Of a DNA stretch of 64,000 nt, positions 26,593 through 35,941 are shown one piece after another. Origin of the DNA: an uncultured Bacteroides sp. (GTDB lineage Bacteria; Bacteroidota; Bacteroidia; Bacteroidales; Bacteroidaceae); contig CANSEY010000002.1 in NCBI GenBank assembly GCA_947646015.1, positions 186,001 through 250,000 of the forward strand. Direction: 5' to 3'. The notes under the pieces are model-generated. The model saw only the letters and a list, made by a program, of their open reading frames with translations, was not told the origin of the DNA and made no database searches. Numbering within the stretch: position 1 is the first letter of the stretch; each line of letters opens with the position of its first letter. A program made the position numbers and the translations under genes.

Positions 26593-27902
26593 ACCGCTTT
26601 CTTTTGATTCTGATAAGCTGTCTCTGTCTGACAACTACGATTTCAGCTCAGTCCAATAAACTGATCAAAGAGCTGGAAAGTAAACGTGGTGCCCTGCAAC
26701 AACAGATTGCGGAGACTGAGTCATTGCTGAAGAACACAAAGAAAGATGTGGGTAGCCAGTTGAACGGACTTGCTGCCCTTACCGGACAAATAGAGGAGAG
26801 AAAGCGCTATATCATTGCCATAAACAATGATGTGGAGGCTGTAGGCCGAGAGATTGCCGGATTAGAGCGGCAGCTCAGGGGACTCCAGCGGGATCTGAAG
26901 GATAAGAAGAAGAAGTATGAATCTTCTGTACAGTATTTGTATAAGAATAAGTCGGTTGAGGAGAAGTTGATGTTTATCTTTTCTGCCAAAAGTCTCGGGC
27001 AGACCTATCGTCGCCTTCGTTATGTGAGGGAGTATGCCACTTATCAGCGTTTGCAGGGGGAGGAGATCCTGAAGAAGCAAGAACAGGTGAATCGTAAAAA
27101 GAAAGAGCTTCAGCAGGTGAAGGTTGCTAAAGAAAATCTGTTGCGCGAACGGGAAGGTGAAAAGGCTAAACTGGAAGCACAGGAAAAAGAAAAACGTGAG
27201 ATCGTTGCCGGTTTGCAAAAGAAACAGAAAGGATTGCAAAGTGAGATTAGTAAGAAACGGCGTGAGGCCAACCAACTAAATGCAAAAATTGATAAGCTGA
27301 TTGCCGAAGAGATAGAACGTGCACGTAAGCGTGCTGAAGAGGAAGCTCGTCGGGAAGCGGCGGCCCGTCGGAAAGCAGCTGCCAAAGAAAGTAAATCGTC
27401 TTCGACGGGAGGCGGTACGGTTCCAGCAAAGAAGAAAGCAGAACCTTTGGAACGTTTCACCATGAGCAAGGCCGACCGTGAACTCTCGGGTAATTTTGTA
27501 AGTAACAGAGGTAAATTGCCGATGCCTATTACAGGACCCTACATTATTACCAGCCACTACGGACAATATGCTGTGGAAGGATTACGTAACGTAAAACTTG
27601 ATAATAAAGGAATTGATATACAAGGGAAACCGGGTGCACAGGCCCGTGCTATTTTTGATGGAAAAGTGGCTGCCGTGTTCCAATTGAACGGACTTTTCAA
27701 TGTACTGATACGCCATGGTGATTATATCTCGGTATATTGTAATCTTTCATCCGCTTCCGTGAAATCCGGTGATACGGTAACGACCCGGCAGGCTATCGGT
27801 CCGATTTTCTCGGATGGTAGTGACAATGGACGGACTGTTCTTCATTTCCAGTTGCGCAGGGAGAGGGACAAACTGAATCCGGAGCCATGGCTGAACCGAT
27901 AA
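26589..27902 (+). CDS. EnvC-like murein hydrolase activator (degenerate M23/LytM domain)
   Basis: A 437-residue periplasmic protein with a signal peptide (cleavage near TTISAQ). A long coiled coil spans about 22-255 (Lys/Glu-rich heptads), and a C-terminal LytM domain covers about 305-437. The zinc ligands are largely lost: the first His-x3-Asp region reads DNKGIDIQ with no His, and the middle motif is VYCNLSS in place of the usual His-containing one. Only the last LHFQLRR His remains. Loss of these ligands is known in EnvC, which activates amidases and does not cut peptidoglycan itself. This unit is coupled by a 4-bp overlap to the DUF4292 lipoprotein. Confidence 0.88.
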   Translation: MNRFLLILISCLCLTTTISAQSNKLIKELESKRGALQQQIAETESLLKNTKKDVGSQLNGLAALTGQIEERKRYIIAINNDVEAVGREIAGLERQLRGLQRDLKDKKKKYESSVQYLYKNKSVEEKLMFIFSAKSLGQTYRRLRYVREYATYQRLQGEEILKKQEQVNRKKKELQQVKVAKENLLREREGEKAKLEAQEKEKREIVAGLQKKQKGLQSEISKKRREANQLNAKIDKLIAEEIERARKRAEEEARREAAARRKAAAKESKSSSTGGGTVPAKKKAEPLERFTMSKADRELSGNFVSNRGKLPMPITGPYIITSHYGQYAVEGLRNVKLDNKGIDIQGKPGAQARAIFDGKVAAVFQLNGLFNVLIRHGDYISVYCNLSSASVKSGDTVTTRQAIGPIFSDGSDNGRTVLHFQLRRERDKLNPEPWLNR

Positions 27903-27971
27903 ATGCTTTCAGACAGATTATGCACATACATAACAACAAGTCGTTTTTTTAATCTTAAATGAATACAACAC

Positions 27972-30900
27972 ATGCGAATCATCACTCTACTAATTACCTT
28001 ATTTGCTTTTGGGATAACACCGTTACAGGCATTCTCCTATTTTTCTTTTAAGAAGTATCAGGTAGAAGACGGATTATCACATAACACAGTCTGGTGCGCC
28101 ATGCAAGATAGCTATGGCTTTATATGGCTGGGAACGAGCGACGGTTTAAATTGCTATAACGGACGTGGTAACAAGGTTTACAGAAATGTCCTGAATGATA
28201 AGTTTTCGCTAGAGAACAACTTTGTGCAGGCACTTTTTGAGGAAGAGAACCACAATATATGGGTCGGAACCAACTGGGGACTTTATATCTACGACCGTGA
28301 ATACGATCGTTTCACTTATTTTGATAAGAAGACCCGCTATGGCGTTTTTATCAGTAGTGAGATAAAGAAAATAATAAAGTCCGAAAGCGGTTTGATCTGG
28401 ATTGCCACTTTGGGACAAGGATTATTTGTTTATAATCCTCAAACGGATGTGTTGACACAGAATAGTCTTCAGACCTCTTTCGTATGGGACGTTTGTGAGA
28501 ATAACTCTGGACATATCTATGCCTCTTCTTTACAGGAAGGTTTGCTTTGCTTCGATGAAAACGGTAAATTCCTGCAATCCTATCCTCTTTTGTCTGCCGG
28601 CAATAATCCCGATAATTATCGTATCAACTGTTTGCTCGATATCCGGAGTGATATCTGGTTCGGTGCGGGGAGCAACTTGTTGTACTGTCTGAACGAGCGT
28701 ACCGGCAACCTGGACTGCTATAATGCATCCCATCTGAATTTCGGTGCGATCCGTTGTCTGCTGAATTACTCGGAAACAGAGCTTCTGGTGGGTACCGACA
28801 ATGGGCTCTACCTTTTTGACTTACATGATAAAAACTTCTCACGAATCGATAATCCGTCAGATCCCAGAAGCTTGAGCGACCAGTCTATCAATGCAATGAT
28901 GCGCGATGCAGAAGGTGGAATCTGGGTGTTGACTAATTTGGGAGGAGTGAATTATCTGGCTAAACCGACTAAAAGATTCGATTATTATCCTCCTGTTTAT
29001 CGGGATGGAGGTGTGGCTGCCGGAAAAGTAGTAGGTCCTTTTTGCGAAAATGCTGCTGGGGATATCTGGGTGGGTACTCGTGATGGGTTGTGTTTCTTCG
29101 ATGTCTCCACTCATCAACTGACCGCTTATCCGATAGGCGGAGGCGTGGATAAGAAGTACGACATACGTTCTTTGTTGTTGGATGGCGAGCGTTTGTGGAT
29201 TGGTACTTATGCCGAAGGGTTGAAGGTACTCGACCTCCGGACCGGCCATGTGAAATCGTACAATCATCTGCAGGATACTCCGAACACAATTTGCAGTGAC
29301 GATGTCCTGGCAGTATATAAAGATCGAAGCGGGGATATTTTTGTAGGAACCAGTTGGGGACTGTGTCGTTACAATCCCCGGGAAGACAATTTCTCGACAA
29401 TTACCACAGTAGGGTCAATGGTCTCTGTGGTTGATATTCTGGAAGACATGTACGACAATCTTTGGATTGGTACATCCAACAGCGGTGTGTTTCGTTTTAA
29501 TACCCGGAACGGGCATTGGAAACATTTCCAGCATGAAAGGAATGATTCGACTACCATCACTAATAATTCCGTAATTACATTATTTGAAGATCTGAAAGGT
29601 ACCATGTGGGTTGGTACCAATGGAGGCGGACTTTGTTCGTTCGATCCGAAGACTGAAACATTTATTGATTTCGATCCGGATAATACAATATTGCCCAACC
29701 GGGTCATCTACTCCATTGAACAAGACAAGACCGGTGACTTCTGGATATCCAGTAATGCCGGGTTGATAACGATCAATCCGATCACAAAGCAGCATTTCCG
29801 CCAATTTACGGTGAATGACGGACTGCAAGGCAATCAGTTTACAGCCCAATCTTCATTGAAAACAGCAAGTGGTAAACTCTATTTCGGCGGAATCAGTGGC
29901 TTCAATTCTTTTGTCCCCGATCAATTCATGGATAATCAGTACATCCCTTCCGTATATATTACGGAAATACGTCTGCCTTATACGACGGATGAACGGCTGG
30001 TGCAGGATATTCTTCATCTGGAAGGTCCCCTCTATCGTGCGGAAACCATAACGTTACCTTACGAACATAATACTTTCTCTGTGAGCTTTGTAGCCTTGAG
30101 TTACGAAGATCCTTTGAAAAACCGTTATTCTTACCGCCTGAAAGGAGTAGATAAAGAGTGGGTTATTAACTCCGAACAGAATACGGCTTCTTATACCAAT
30201 TTGCCTCCGGGCAAGTATGAGTTTGAGGTACGGGGTTCGAACAACGATCATAAATGGAATGACCAGACTACTTCCTTGCTGATTGTAGTCACGCCTCCAT
30301 GGTGGCTGACTACATGGGCATATTGTGTCTATACACTTCTCCTCCTCGGTCTTGCCTATTATGCAGGCTGGCATTGGAACCGGCATGTGAAGAAGAAATA
30401 CAAACGTCGTATGGAAGAGTACCAGACTACGAAAGAAAAAGAGGTCTACAAGTCGAAGATCAGTTTCTTTATTAATCTGGTGCATGAAATCCGTACTCCA
30501 CTGAGTCTGATCCGGCTTCCTCTTGAGAAACTATTGGAAGATAAACGAGAAGGGCGGGATGCCAAGTACTTATCGGTAATCGACCGGAATGTCAATTACC
30601 TTTTGGGGATTACCAACCAGTTGCTCGACTTTCAAAAAATGGAAAATGGTGGGGTGCAGTTGAGTCTGAAGAAGTGTGATATCAACCAATTGGTAAGTGA
30701 TGTTCACAGCCAGTTTACGAGTCCCGCCGAACTGAAAGGCATCTCAGTGATGCTTGATCTGCCGGAAGGCGAGATCTTTGCTTCGGTCGATCGTGAAAAG
30801 GTCTGCAAAATTATCGTCAACCTGATAGGTAATGCAGTAAAATATGCCCAAAGCCGTATCGATATCAAATTAGTCTCTTCCGATGAAGGCTTCCGGGTTT

Positions 30901-31961
30901 CGGTGAGTGATGACGGTCCGGGTATTCCGGATGTTGAAAAGCGGAAAGTATTTGAGGCGTTCTACCAGGTGAAAGACGGAAAATCGGGAGCAGTAGGTAC
31001 AGGTATCGGTTTGGCTTTCTCCAAATCACTGGCTGAAGCACACCATGGTACGTTGAGCCTTGAAGATAGTGTATATGGTGGATCCTCTTTTGTCCTCACT
31101 TTGCCTTGGGGTGAAGAGGCTGTATCCGAAGAACCGGAAGTAGTGATACCGGATGGTCGGGAAGCGGCTGACGAAGAACAGGGTACCGAGTTATCGGGCA
31201 GTAAATTTACCATTCTGTTGGTGGAAGATAATGTCGACTTGCTGAATCTGACCCGGGAATCTCTGAGTACCTGGTTTAAAGTCTTGAAAGCTCAGAATGG
31301 CCGGCAGGCACTTGAGGTACTTGCCAACGAGACAGTGGATGTGATTGTCAGTGATGTGATGATGCCGGAGATGAACGGTCTGGAGTTAACGGCAAAAGTT
31401 AAGTCGGACATTGAATACTCCCATATACCTGTCATCCTGTTAACTGCAAAAACGACACTGGAAGCCAAGGTGGAAGGCTTCGAGTGTGGTGCCGACGTAT
31501 ATATTGAAAAACCGTTCTCTATCCGTCAGTTACGCAAGCAGATTGAGAATTTGCTGAAGCTGCGCCAAGCCTTCCATAAAATGATAGCTGAATTATCAGG
31601 TGGCAATGGGGCTTCCCCTATCAGCCCGGTAGAATATTCTGTGTCTCAGAAAGATTGTGAATTGATGGCTAAGGTTCGGGCAGCGGTCGAGGCACAGCTT
31701 TCGGACGAGAACTTCTCTGTCGATACACTGGCAGAGTCACTCAATATGAGCCGTTCCAATTTCTATCGTAAGATAAAGGCCTTGGCCGGTATGCCGCCCA
31801 ATGATTACCTGAAGACTATCCGTTTGAATAAAGCTGCCGAGCTGCTGAAAAGCGGAGTGCGCATAACCGAAGTGTGTGAGAAAATCGGCTTCAGTTCTTC
31901 GTCCTATTTTGCCAAATGCTTTAAGATTCAGTTTGGAGTATTGCCGAAAGATTATCATTGA
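27972..31961 (+). CDS. Hybrid two-component system regulator (PUL sensor, histidine kinase, receiver, AraC output)
   Basis: One-polypeptide sensor and transcription factor, 1329 residues, typical of Bacteroides glycan loci. A signal peptide (1-20) is followed by a periplasmic sensor of repeated two-component propeller motifs (WLGTSDGLN, WVGTNWGLY, WIATLGQGL and many others). A Y_Y_Y domain lies at about 695-765 and one membrane segment at about 775-798. The HisKA domain has phospho-acceptor His838 in FFINLVHEIRTPLS, then an ATPase domain (SDDGPGIP, GTGIGLAFSK). The receiver domain has phospho-acceptor Asp1128 in VSDVMMPEMNG, and an AraC helix-turn-helix ends the protein. It is expected to sense a breakdown product of the target glycan and to activate the five promoters listed below. 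Confidence 0.95.
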   Translation: MRIITLLITLFAFGITPLQAFSYFSFKKYQVEDGLSHNTVWCAMQDSYGFIWLGTSDGLNCYNGRGNKVYRNVLNDKFSLENNFVQALFEEENHNIWVGTNWGLYIYDREYDRFTYFDKKTRYGVFISSEIKKIIKSESGLIWIATLGQGLFVYNPQTDVLTQNSLQTSFVWDVCENNSGHIYASSLQEGLLCFDENGKFLQSYPLLSAGNNPDNYRINCLLDIRSDIWFGAGSNLLYCLNERTGNLDCYNASHLNFGAIRCLLNYSETELLVGTDNGLYLFDLHDKNFSRIDNPSDPRSLSDQSINAMMRDAEGGIWVLTNLGGVNYLAKPTKRFDYYPPVYRDGGVAAGKVVGPFCENAAGDIWVGTRDGLCFFDVSTHQLTAYPIGGGVDKKYDIRSLLLDGERLWIGTYAEGLKVLDLRTGHVKSYNHLQDTPNTICSDDVLAVYKDRSGDIFVGTSWGLCRYNPREDNFSTITTVGSMVSVVDILEDMYDNLWIGTSNSGVFRFNTRNGHWKHFQHERNDSTTITNNSVITLFEDLKGTMWVGTNGGGLCSFDPKTETFIDFDPDNTILPNRVIYSIEQDKTGDFWISSNAGLITINPITKQHFRQFTVNDGLQGNQFTAQSSLKTASGKLYFGGISGFNSFVPDQFMDNQYIPSVYITEIRLPYTTDERLVQDILHLEGPLYRAETITLPYEHNTFSVSFVALSYEDPLKNRYSYRLKGVDKEWVINSEQNTASYTNLPPGKYEFEVRGSNNDHKWNDQTTSLLIVVTPPWWLTTWAYCVYTLLLLGLAYYAGWHWNRHVKKKYKRRMEEYQTTKEKEVYKSKISFFINLVHEIRTPLSLIRLPLEKLLEDKREGRDAKYLSVIDRNVNYLLGITNQLLDFQKMENGGVQLSLKKCDINQLVSDVHSQFTSPAELKGISVMLDLPEGEIFASVDREKVCKIIVNLIGNAVKYAQSRIDIKLVSSDEGFRVSVSDDGPGIPDVEKRKVFEAFYQVKDGKSGAVGTGIGLAFSKSLAEAHHGTLSLEDSVYGGSSFVLTLPWGEEAVSEEPEVVIPDGREAADEEQGTELSGSKFTILLVEDNVDLLNLTRESLSTWFKVLKAQNGRQALEVLANETVDVIVSDVMMPEMNGLELTAKVKSDIEYSHIPVILLTAKTTLEAKVEGFECGADVYIEKPFSIRQLRKQIENLLKLRQAFHKMIAELSGGNGASPISPVEYSVSQKDCELMAKVRAAVEAQLSDENFSVDTLAESLNMSRSNFYRKIKALAGMPPNDYLKTIRLNKAAELLKSGVRITEVCEKIGFSSSSYFAKCFKIQFGVLPKDYH

Positions 31962-32041
31962 TACAAGTGCGGACTCCGCATTATCCCAAGATATATGATG
32001 CACCACAGGGGATAGATGACTGTCATCGCTTAAACAATCAG

Positions 32042-32090
32042 TACCCTCTTTACTCTCCTTTCAGTTGATGGAAAAAGAGTAAAGAGGGTA
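32042..32090. terminator. Bidirectional terminator between the regulator and the leftward enzyme block
   Basis: A perfect 15-bp inverted repeat (TACCCTCTTTACTCT at 32042-32056, complement at 32076-32090) with a 19-nt loop separates the convergent regulator and GH43 genes. The U-tracts are short on both sides. Nothing else is recognised in the 181-bp gap. Confidence 0.75.
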
Positions 32091-32142
32091 TTGACAAAGA
32101 GGGGATGTATAACTGTGTATACAATAGATCGATCGGATTGTA

Positions 32143-33219
32143 CTATTTAATTTGCGTTCCTTCTTTGCAAGGTTTTCCCAAAACAGGCATCCCGTTTGCA
32201 TCCCAGCTTATTTTTTGCAGACGGGGACTACGGGAGTCTGTTGCTCCCGGTGCATCGTTGGGGATTTTTCGGGCATGATAAAGCATGTACCATTCCTTTT
32301 CATCCGGTGTAGGGACAAAAGAGGGACTACCCGGTCCGAAAACACTGTCTTCGGGTTGCTGCTCAAAGACAGGAGTATCCTGTTTCTTCCAGGATGCCGC
32401 ATTGGTCAGGTCACTTCCGGCATCAGCAGTCAGCAGTCCGATGCAATAGTAGGGAGTCCAGCTTCCACTGGCACAGTAGTATATCAGCACTTTGTCCTTG
32501 TTCTTCGATTCAAAGAATTGTGGGGACTCGTTGACGTGGATTGGGTAAGCTGTTTTACTGCCATCAGGTGAGATCCATTGACGTTCCCATTCATATTCCG
32601 GTTCCGCAATCATCACCCTGTCCGACGAGAGTGTCCACGGATTTTCCATCCTGGCAATATAGATACATTGAGTTTCTGTTTCAATCCGGCGCTTAGGCCA
32701 TCCACACCAAATGAGATAACGCTGACCCTGATGCTCGAATGTACTAGCATGGATTGCCCAATTATCGTCTTTGTCAGTTTTAATTCGTCCTTTCATCACA
32801 AATTCACCTTCCAACGGGTTGGGAGAACTGTTTTCTATGACATAGATGTGGTGATTGTCCATGTTGCCGTCATCTGCTGCGAAATAAACATACCATTTCC
32901 CGTCAATCCGGTGTATCTCCGGTCCCCAGAGGTGATAAGAGTTGGAGATTTCTTTTGGAATCCATACTTCTTTCCGGGCAGCATGTTCCAGGTCGGTGAT
33001 GTCATTGGTTTCCCAAAGGATAATTTTATTCTCGGCTCCTTGCGTGTAATAATATTTGCCTTCGTGAAAGACAGCCCATGGTTCTGCTCCTACTGCCAAT
33101 AGTGGATTGGTATAAGTAGCTTCGGAAGGAATCTCTTTAGTGGCAGAAGCTTTCTTGTTTTGACAAGCCGGACAGCAGGTCAGTACCAACAGGAGTAAGG
33201 GGATATGTTTGAGTTTCAT
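32143..33219 (-). CDS. GH43-family lipoprotein with altered catalytic residues
   Basis: Five-bladed propeller glycosidase homologue, 358 residues, probably lipid-anchored (CPAC, Cys19). The blade-one motif reads NPLLAVGAEPWAVFHEGKYY, with Glu46 where GH43 enzymes carry the catalytic base Asp. The position expected for the pKa-modulating Asp reads NWAIHAST, so His157 replaces it. The general acid region VNESPQFF (Glu231) is kept. The paralogue at 43641-44747 has the normal base Asp. This protein may therefore have changed specificity, be slow, or act as a binding protein. It is the last gene of the leftward block. Confidence 0.87.
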   Translation of the reverse strand: MKLKHIPLLLLVLTCCPACQNKKASATKEIPSEATYTNPLLAVGAEPWAVFHEGKYYYTQGAENKIILWETNDITDLEHAARKEVWIPKEISNSYHLWGPEIHRIDGKWYVYFAADDGNMDNHHIYVIENSSPNPLEGEFVMKGRIKTDKDDNWAIHASTFEHQGQRYLIWCGWPKRRIETETQCIYIARMENPWTLSSDRVMIAEPEYEWERQWISPDGSKTAYPIHVNESPQFFESKNKDKVLIYYCASGSWTPYYCIGLLTADAGSDLTNAASWKKQDTPVFEQQPEDSVFGPGSPSFVPTPDEKEWYMLYHARKIPNDAPGATDSRSPRLQKISWDANGMPVLGKPCKEGTQIK

Positions 33220-33300
33220 AGGCTTTGGGTTTTAACAATATTGCAAATTAAACACGTTTTGGGACGAACGGAGACACGTCCGGCTCAAGTTTAGACTATT

Positions 33301-35799
33301 TTAACGTGAGATCCCGACCGACATCTTTGCTTTGATATCCCGGGAAGAAAATCCTAACAAGATGTCGTGGCTACCCCGGTCGATGACAAATCTCCGGCTA
33401 CCCGTATCATAATGTGAGAATGCTTCTGCCGGAACAGTAATTTCTATACTCTTTGTTTCGCCCGGTTCCAGATATACTTTCCGGAAGCCTTTCAGTTCTT
33501 TTTCCGGATGTTCCACTGTCGTATCTTTGTTGGATACATAAAGTTGTACGACTTCTGCGCCTGCCGTTCTTCCGGTGTTGGTGAGTTTACAGGTGACTGT
33601 TACCGAACCGTCCGTTTTCGGAGTACCGACAGTCGGTGCCGAAAGTTTAAAACGGGTATACGACAATCCGTAACCAAATGGATATTGTACTTCTCGTTTC
33701 AGTTTATCGTATCCACGATATCCGACAAATATACCTTCGGTGTACTCTACATGCTTGTCTCCGTCCGGATCGTAGTAGCTGTGAAAAGTGGGATTGTCTT
33801 CCCATCGTTTCTCAAAAGTGACAGGTAATTTCCCCGAAGGATTGAGCTCCCCGAAGAGTGTACGTGCGATTGCCGTTCCGGCTTCCTGGCCTCCGTACCA
33901 TGCCCATAGTAGTCCTTTCAGGGAAGGTTCCCAGCTTTGCATCTCTACATTGCCCCCTGCATTGACGATACCTACTACGGGACGTTTAGATTGCAGCGTA
34001 TTCTGCAGTAATTGTGCTTCGTCTTCGGGGAGTTCGAAGGTACGGTCTCGTCCTTCTCCTTCCGTATCTGAGTTGAATCCGATGCAAGCCACTACCAGGT
34101 CGTTTCGGTTCAGTGCTTCAACGAATAAATTGTTTGAGGCATTCTTCTGTTTCCATATAAAATTGACAGCAGCACCTCCGCCTTTCTGGAAGTATTCTAT
34201 CTTCAGGTCATACTTTTTACCGGCTTCCAGCATGCAACGATAAGTGGAATTGCGGAAAGCACCTTCGTGCCATTCGTCTGCGATGAGTTTTCCATCGATA
34301 TATAGTCTGTATCCATCGTCTCCGCCAAGGGTGAACAGGTATTCATCTGTTTCCTGTGGACAGATGGTTCCATTCCATCGGACGGAGAATTGCTCTTTGG
34401 GCATCTCTTTTAATCCCGTACCACTCGACCAGGAATAGTTTATTTTCGTCTCAGTCTGTTCCACTCTCGGAGTGCCTTCCAAATTCATGTTATCGAAGTA
34501 CTGAGCACGGAAGCCTTTTTGCTTTCTTTCAGTATCGGTAAAAATAATAGCCGGTAAATAGTCGTATACATCCAGATATTCTACCCGGATGCCTCTTTCG
34601 GCGGCTTCTTTGCGTATACCGTCCAATACGGATACATATTGGAACGGATGTACTTCACCACTGCCGCCTCCGCAAACATATCCTTGTGCGTTTTTACCTA
34701 CTACTGCGATTGTTTTCACTTTGCCGGAGCGGATCGGAAGGATCTGGTTGGTATTCTTCAGCAATACCAAGCCTTCACTCGCCACGTTCAAAGCGGTTTG
34801 GGCGCATTGCGGATTCTTCAGTGGGATATGAGTATCCGGCTGCTGTGTTTCCCGGAATCCGAAAGCAAGGAGAGTTTGCAGGATGTGGCGTACCTTTTCG
34901 TCTATCATTTCGATTGTGATATCACCTGTTCGTAAGTAGTACTTCAGTTCTTCGGGTTGCATCTTGCTTCCGGCAGGCATCTCGAGATCGAGCCCCCCTT
35001 TTACGGCAGGGATGCAATGATGAGTCGATCCCCAGTCGGACATCAGGATTCCCTTGAAGCCCCATTGCTGTCTTAGTACATCTTTCAGCAGCCACGGGTG
35101 TTCGGTAGTATAAATTCCGTTCAGCAGATTGTAGCTTGACATCACTGCACCTACTTCGGCTTCTTGTACGGCTGCCCGAAAAGAAGGGAAATAAATTTCG
35201 TTTAGAGTTCGTTCATCAATATCCGAACTGATATGATCACGATCATAATCCGAGTTATTGGCGATAAAGTGTTTGATGGTAGCCATGACCCCTTGCCCTT
35301 GTACGCCTTTTATATATCCGGTTGCCATGCGTGAAGTGAGATACGGGTCTTCTCCCATATATTCGAAATTACGTCCACACATCGGAGTACGGTAAATGTT
35401 GACTGCGGGACCTAAAACGACATGTACTCCTCGTGCGCGGCAATCTTTACCCAGGGCGCTTCCGTATTCCGTAGCCAATTGTTCGTTCCAGGTGGCAGCC
35501 AGCATCAGTGCACACGGATAAGCAGTAGAGGGCCCGTGTGTTCCCAGCCCTTGTGGGCCATCGCTCATCTTCAGTTGGGGGATGCCGAAACGTTCCAGCG
35601 GACGGGTATACATCCAATTGATGCCCCCTATATAAGACAGTTTCTCGTCAAGGGTCATTTGTGAGAGTATTTTTTCCGCTTGTTGTTCCACATCGGCAGT
35701 GAATCGTTTTTGGGCGGTGCTAAAAAGACATTGAAGGGTGAGTACTCCCCATAACAGGAGTCGGCGGCAAGAAGTTGCCAAGGAGGTAGTTGCTTTCAT
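33301..35799 (-). CDS. GH3 glycosidase with PA14 insert
   Basis: Beta-glycosidase of family 3, 832 residues, exported by a signal peptide (about 1-29). The N-terminal barrel ends with the nucleophile Asp255 in ILMSDWGSTH. The substrate-site blocks KHFIANN and RDHISSDIDERTL are intact. The second alpha/beta domain (EGLVLLKNTNQILPI) is interrupted by a PA14 domain (about 425-570, FRAQYFDNMNLEGTPR to AAVNFIWKQ), often linked to sugar binding at the active-site rim. A fibronectin-III-like domain closes the protein. Typical activities are beta-glucosidase, beta-xylosidase or beta-galactosidase; the sequence alone does not decide. Confidence 0.92.
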   Translation of the reverse strand: MKATTSLATSCRRLLLWGVLTLQCLFSTAQKRFTADVEQQAEKILSQMTLDEKLSYIGGINWMYTRPLERFGIPQLKMSDGPQGLGTHGPSTAYPCALMLAATWNEQLATEYGSALGKDCRARGVHVVLGPAVNIYRTPMCGRNFEYMGEDPYLTSRMATGYIKGVQGQGVMATIKHFIANNSDYDRDHISSDIDERTLNEIYFPSFRAAVQEAEVGAVMSSYNLLNGIYTTEHPWLLKDVLRQQWGFKGILMSDWGSTHHCIPAVKGGLDLEMPAGSKMQPEELKYYLRTGDITIEMIDEKVRHILQTLLAFGFRETQQPDTHIPLKNPQCAQTALNVASEGLVLLKNTNQILPIRSGKVKTIAVVGKNAQGYVCGGGSGEVHPFQYVSVLDGIRKEAAERGIRVEYLDVYDYLPAIIFTDTERKQKGFRAQYFDNMNLEGTPRVEQTETKINYSWSSGTGLKEMPKEQFSVRWNGTICPQETDEYLFTLGGDDGYRLYIDGKLIADEWHEGAFRNSTYRCMLEAGKKYDLKIEYFQKGGGAAVNFIWKQKNASNNLFVEALNRNDLVVACIGFNSDTEGEGRDRTFELPEDEAQLLQNTLQSKRPVVGIVNAGGNVEMQSWEPSLKGLLWAWYGGQEAGTAIARTLFGELNPSGKLPVTFEKRWEDNPTFHSYYDPDGDKHVEYTEGIFVGYRGYDKLKREVQYPFGYGLSYTRFKLSAPTVGTPKTDGSVTVTCKLTNTGRTAGAEVVQLYVSNKDTTVEHPEKELKGFRKVYLEPGETKSIEITVPAEAFSHYDTGSRRFVIDRGSHDILLGFSSRDIKAKMSVGISR

Positions 35800-35836
35800 T
35801 TTAGTAAGATTATTGGTTTGTGCAGGTCTGTTGTGA

Positions 35837-35936
35837 ATTTACCACAAAGTGCACGGAGAGCATGAGAGGAAATCTTCTTTGAGATATGCTGACTTGTTTA
35901 ACAGTAAGCTACAACTCCGTGTCCTCTGTGGTAAAT
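35837..35936. repeat. 22-bp imperfect inverted repeat between GH76 and GH3 genes
   Basis: ATTTACCACA followed 5 bp later by CACGGAG (35837-35858) is mirrored at 35915-35936 by CTCCGTG and TGTGGTAAAT. Seventeen of 22 positions pair at the two ends, around a 56-bp loop. The CTCCGTG/CTCTGTG words recur at 61906-61937, so it may belong to a dispersed repeat family. Confidence 0.7.
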
Positions 35937-35941
35937 CTATA

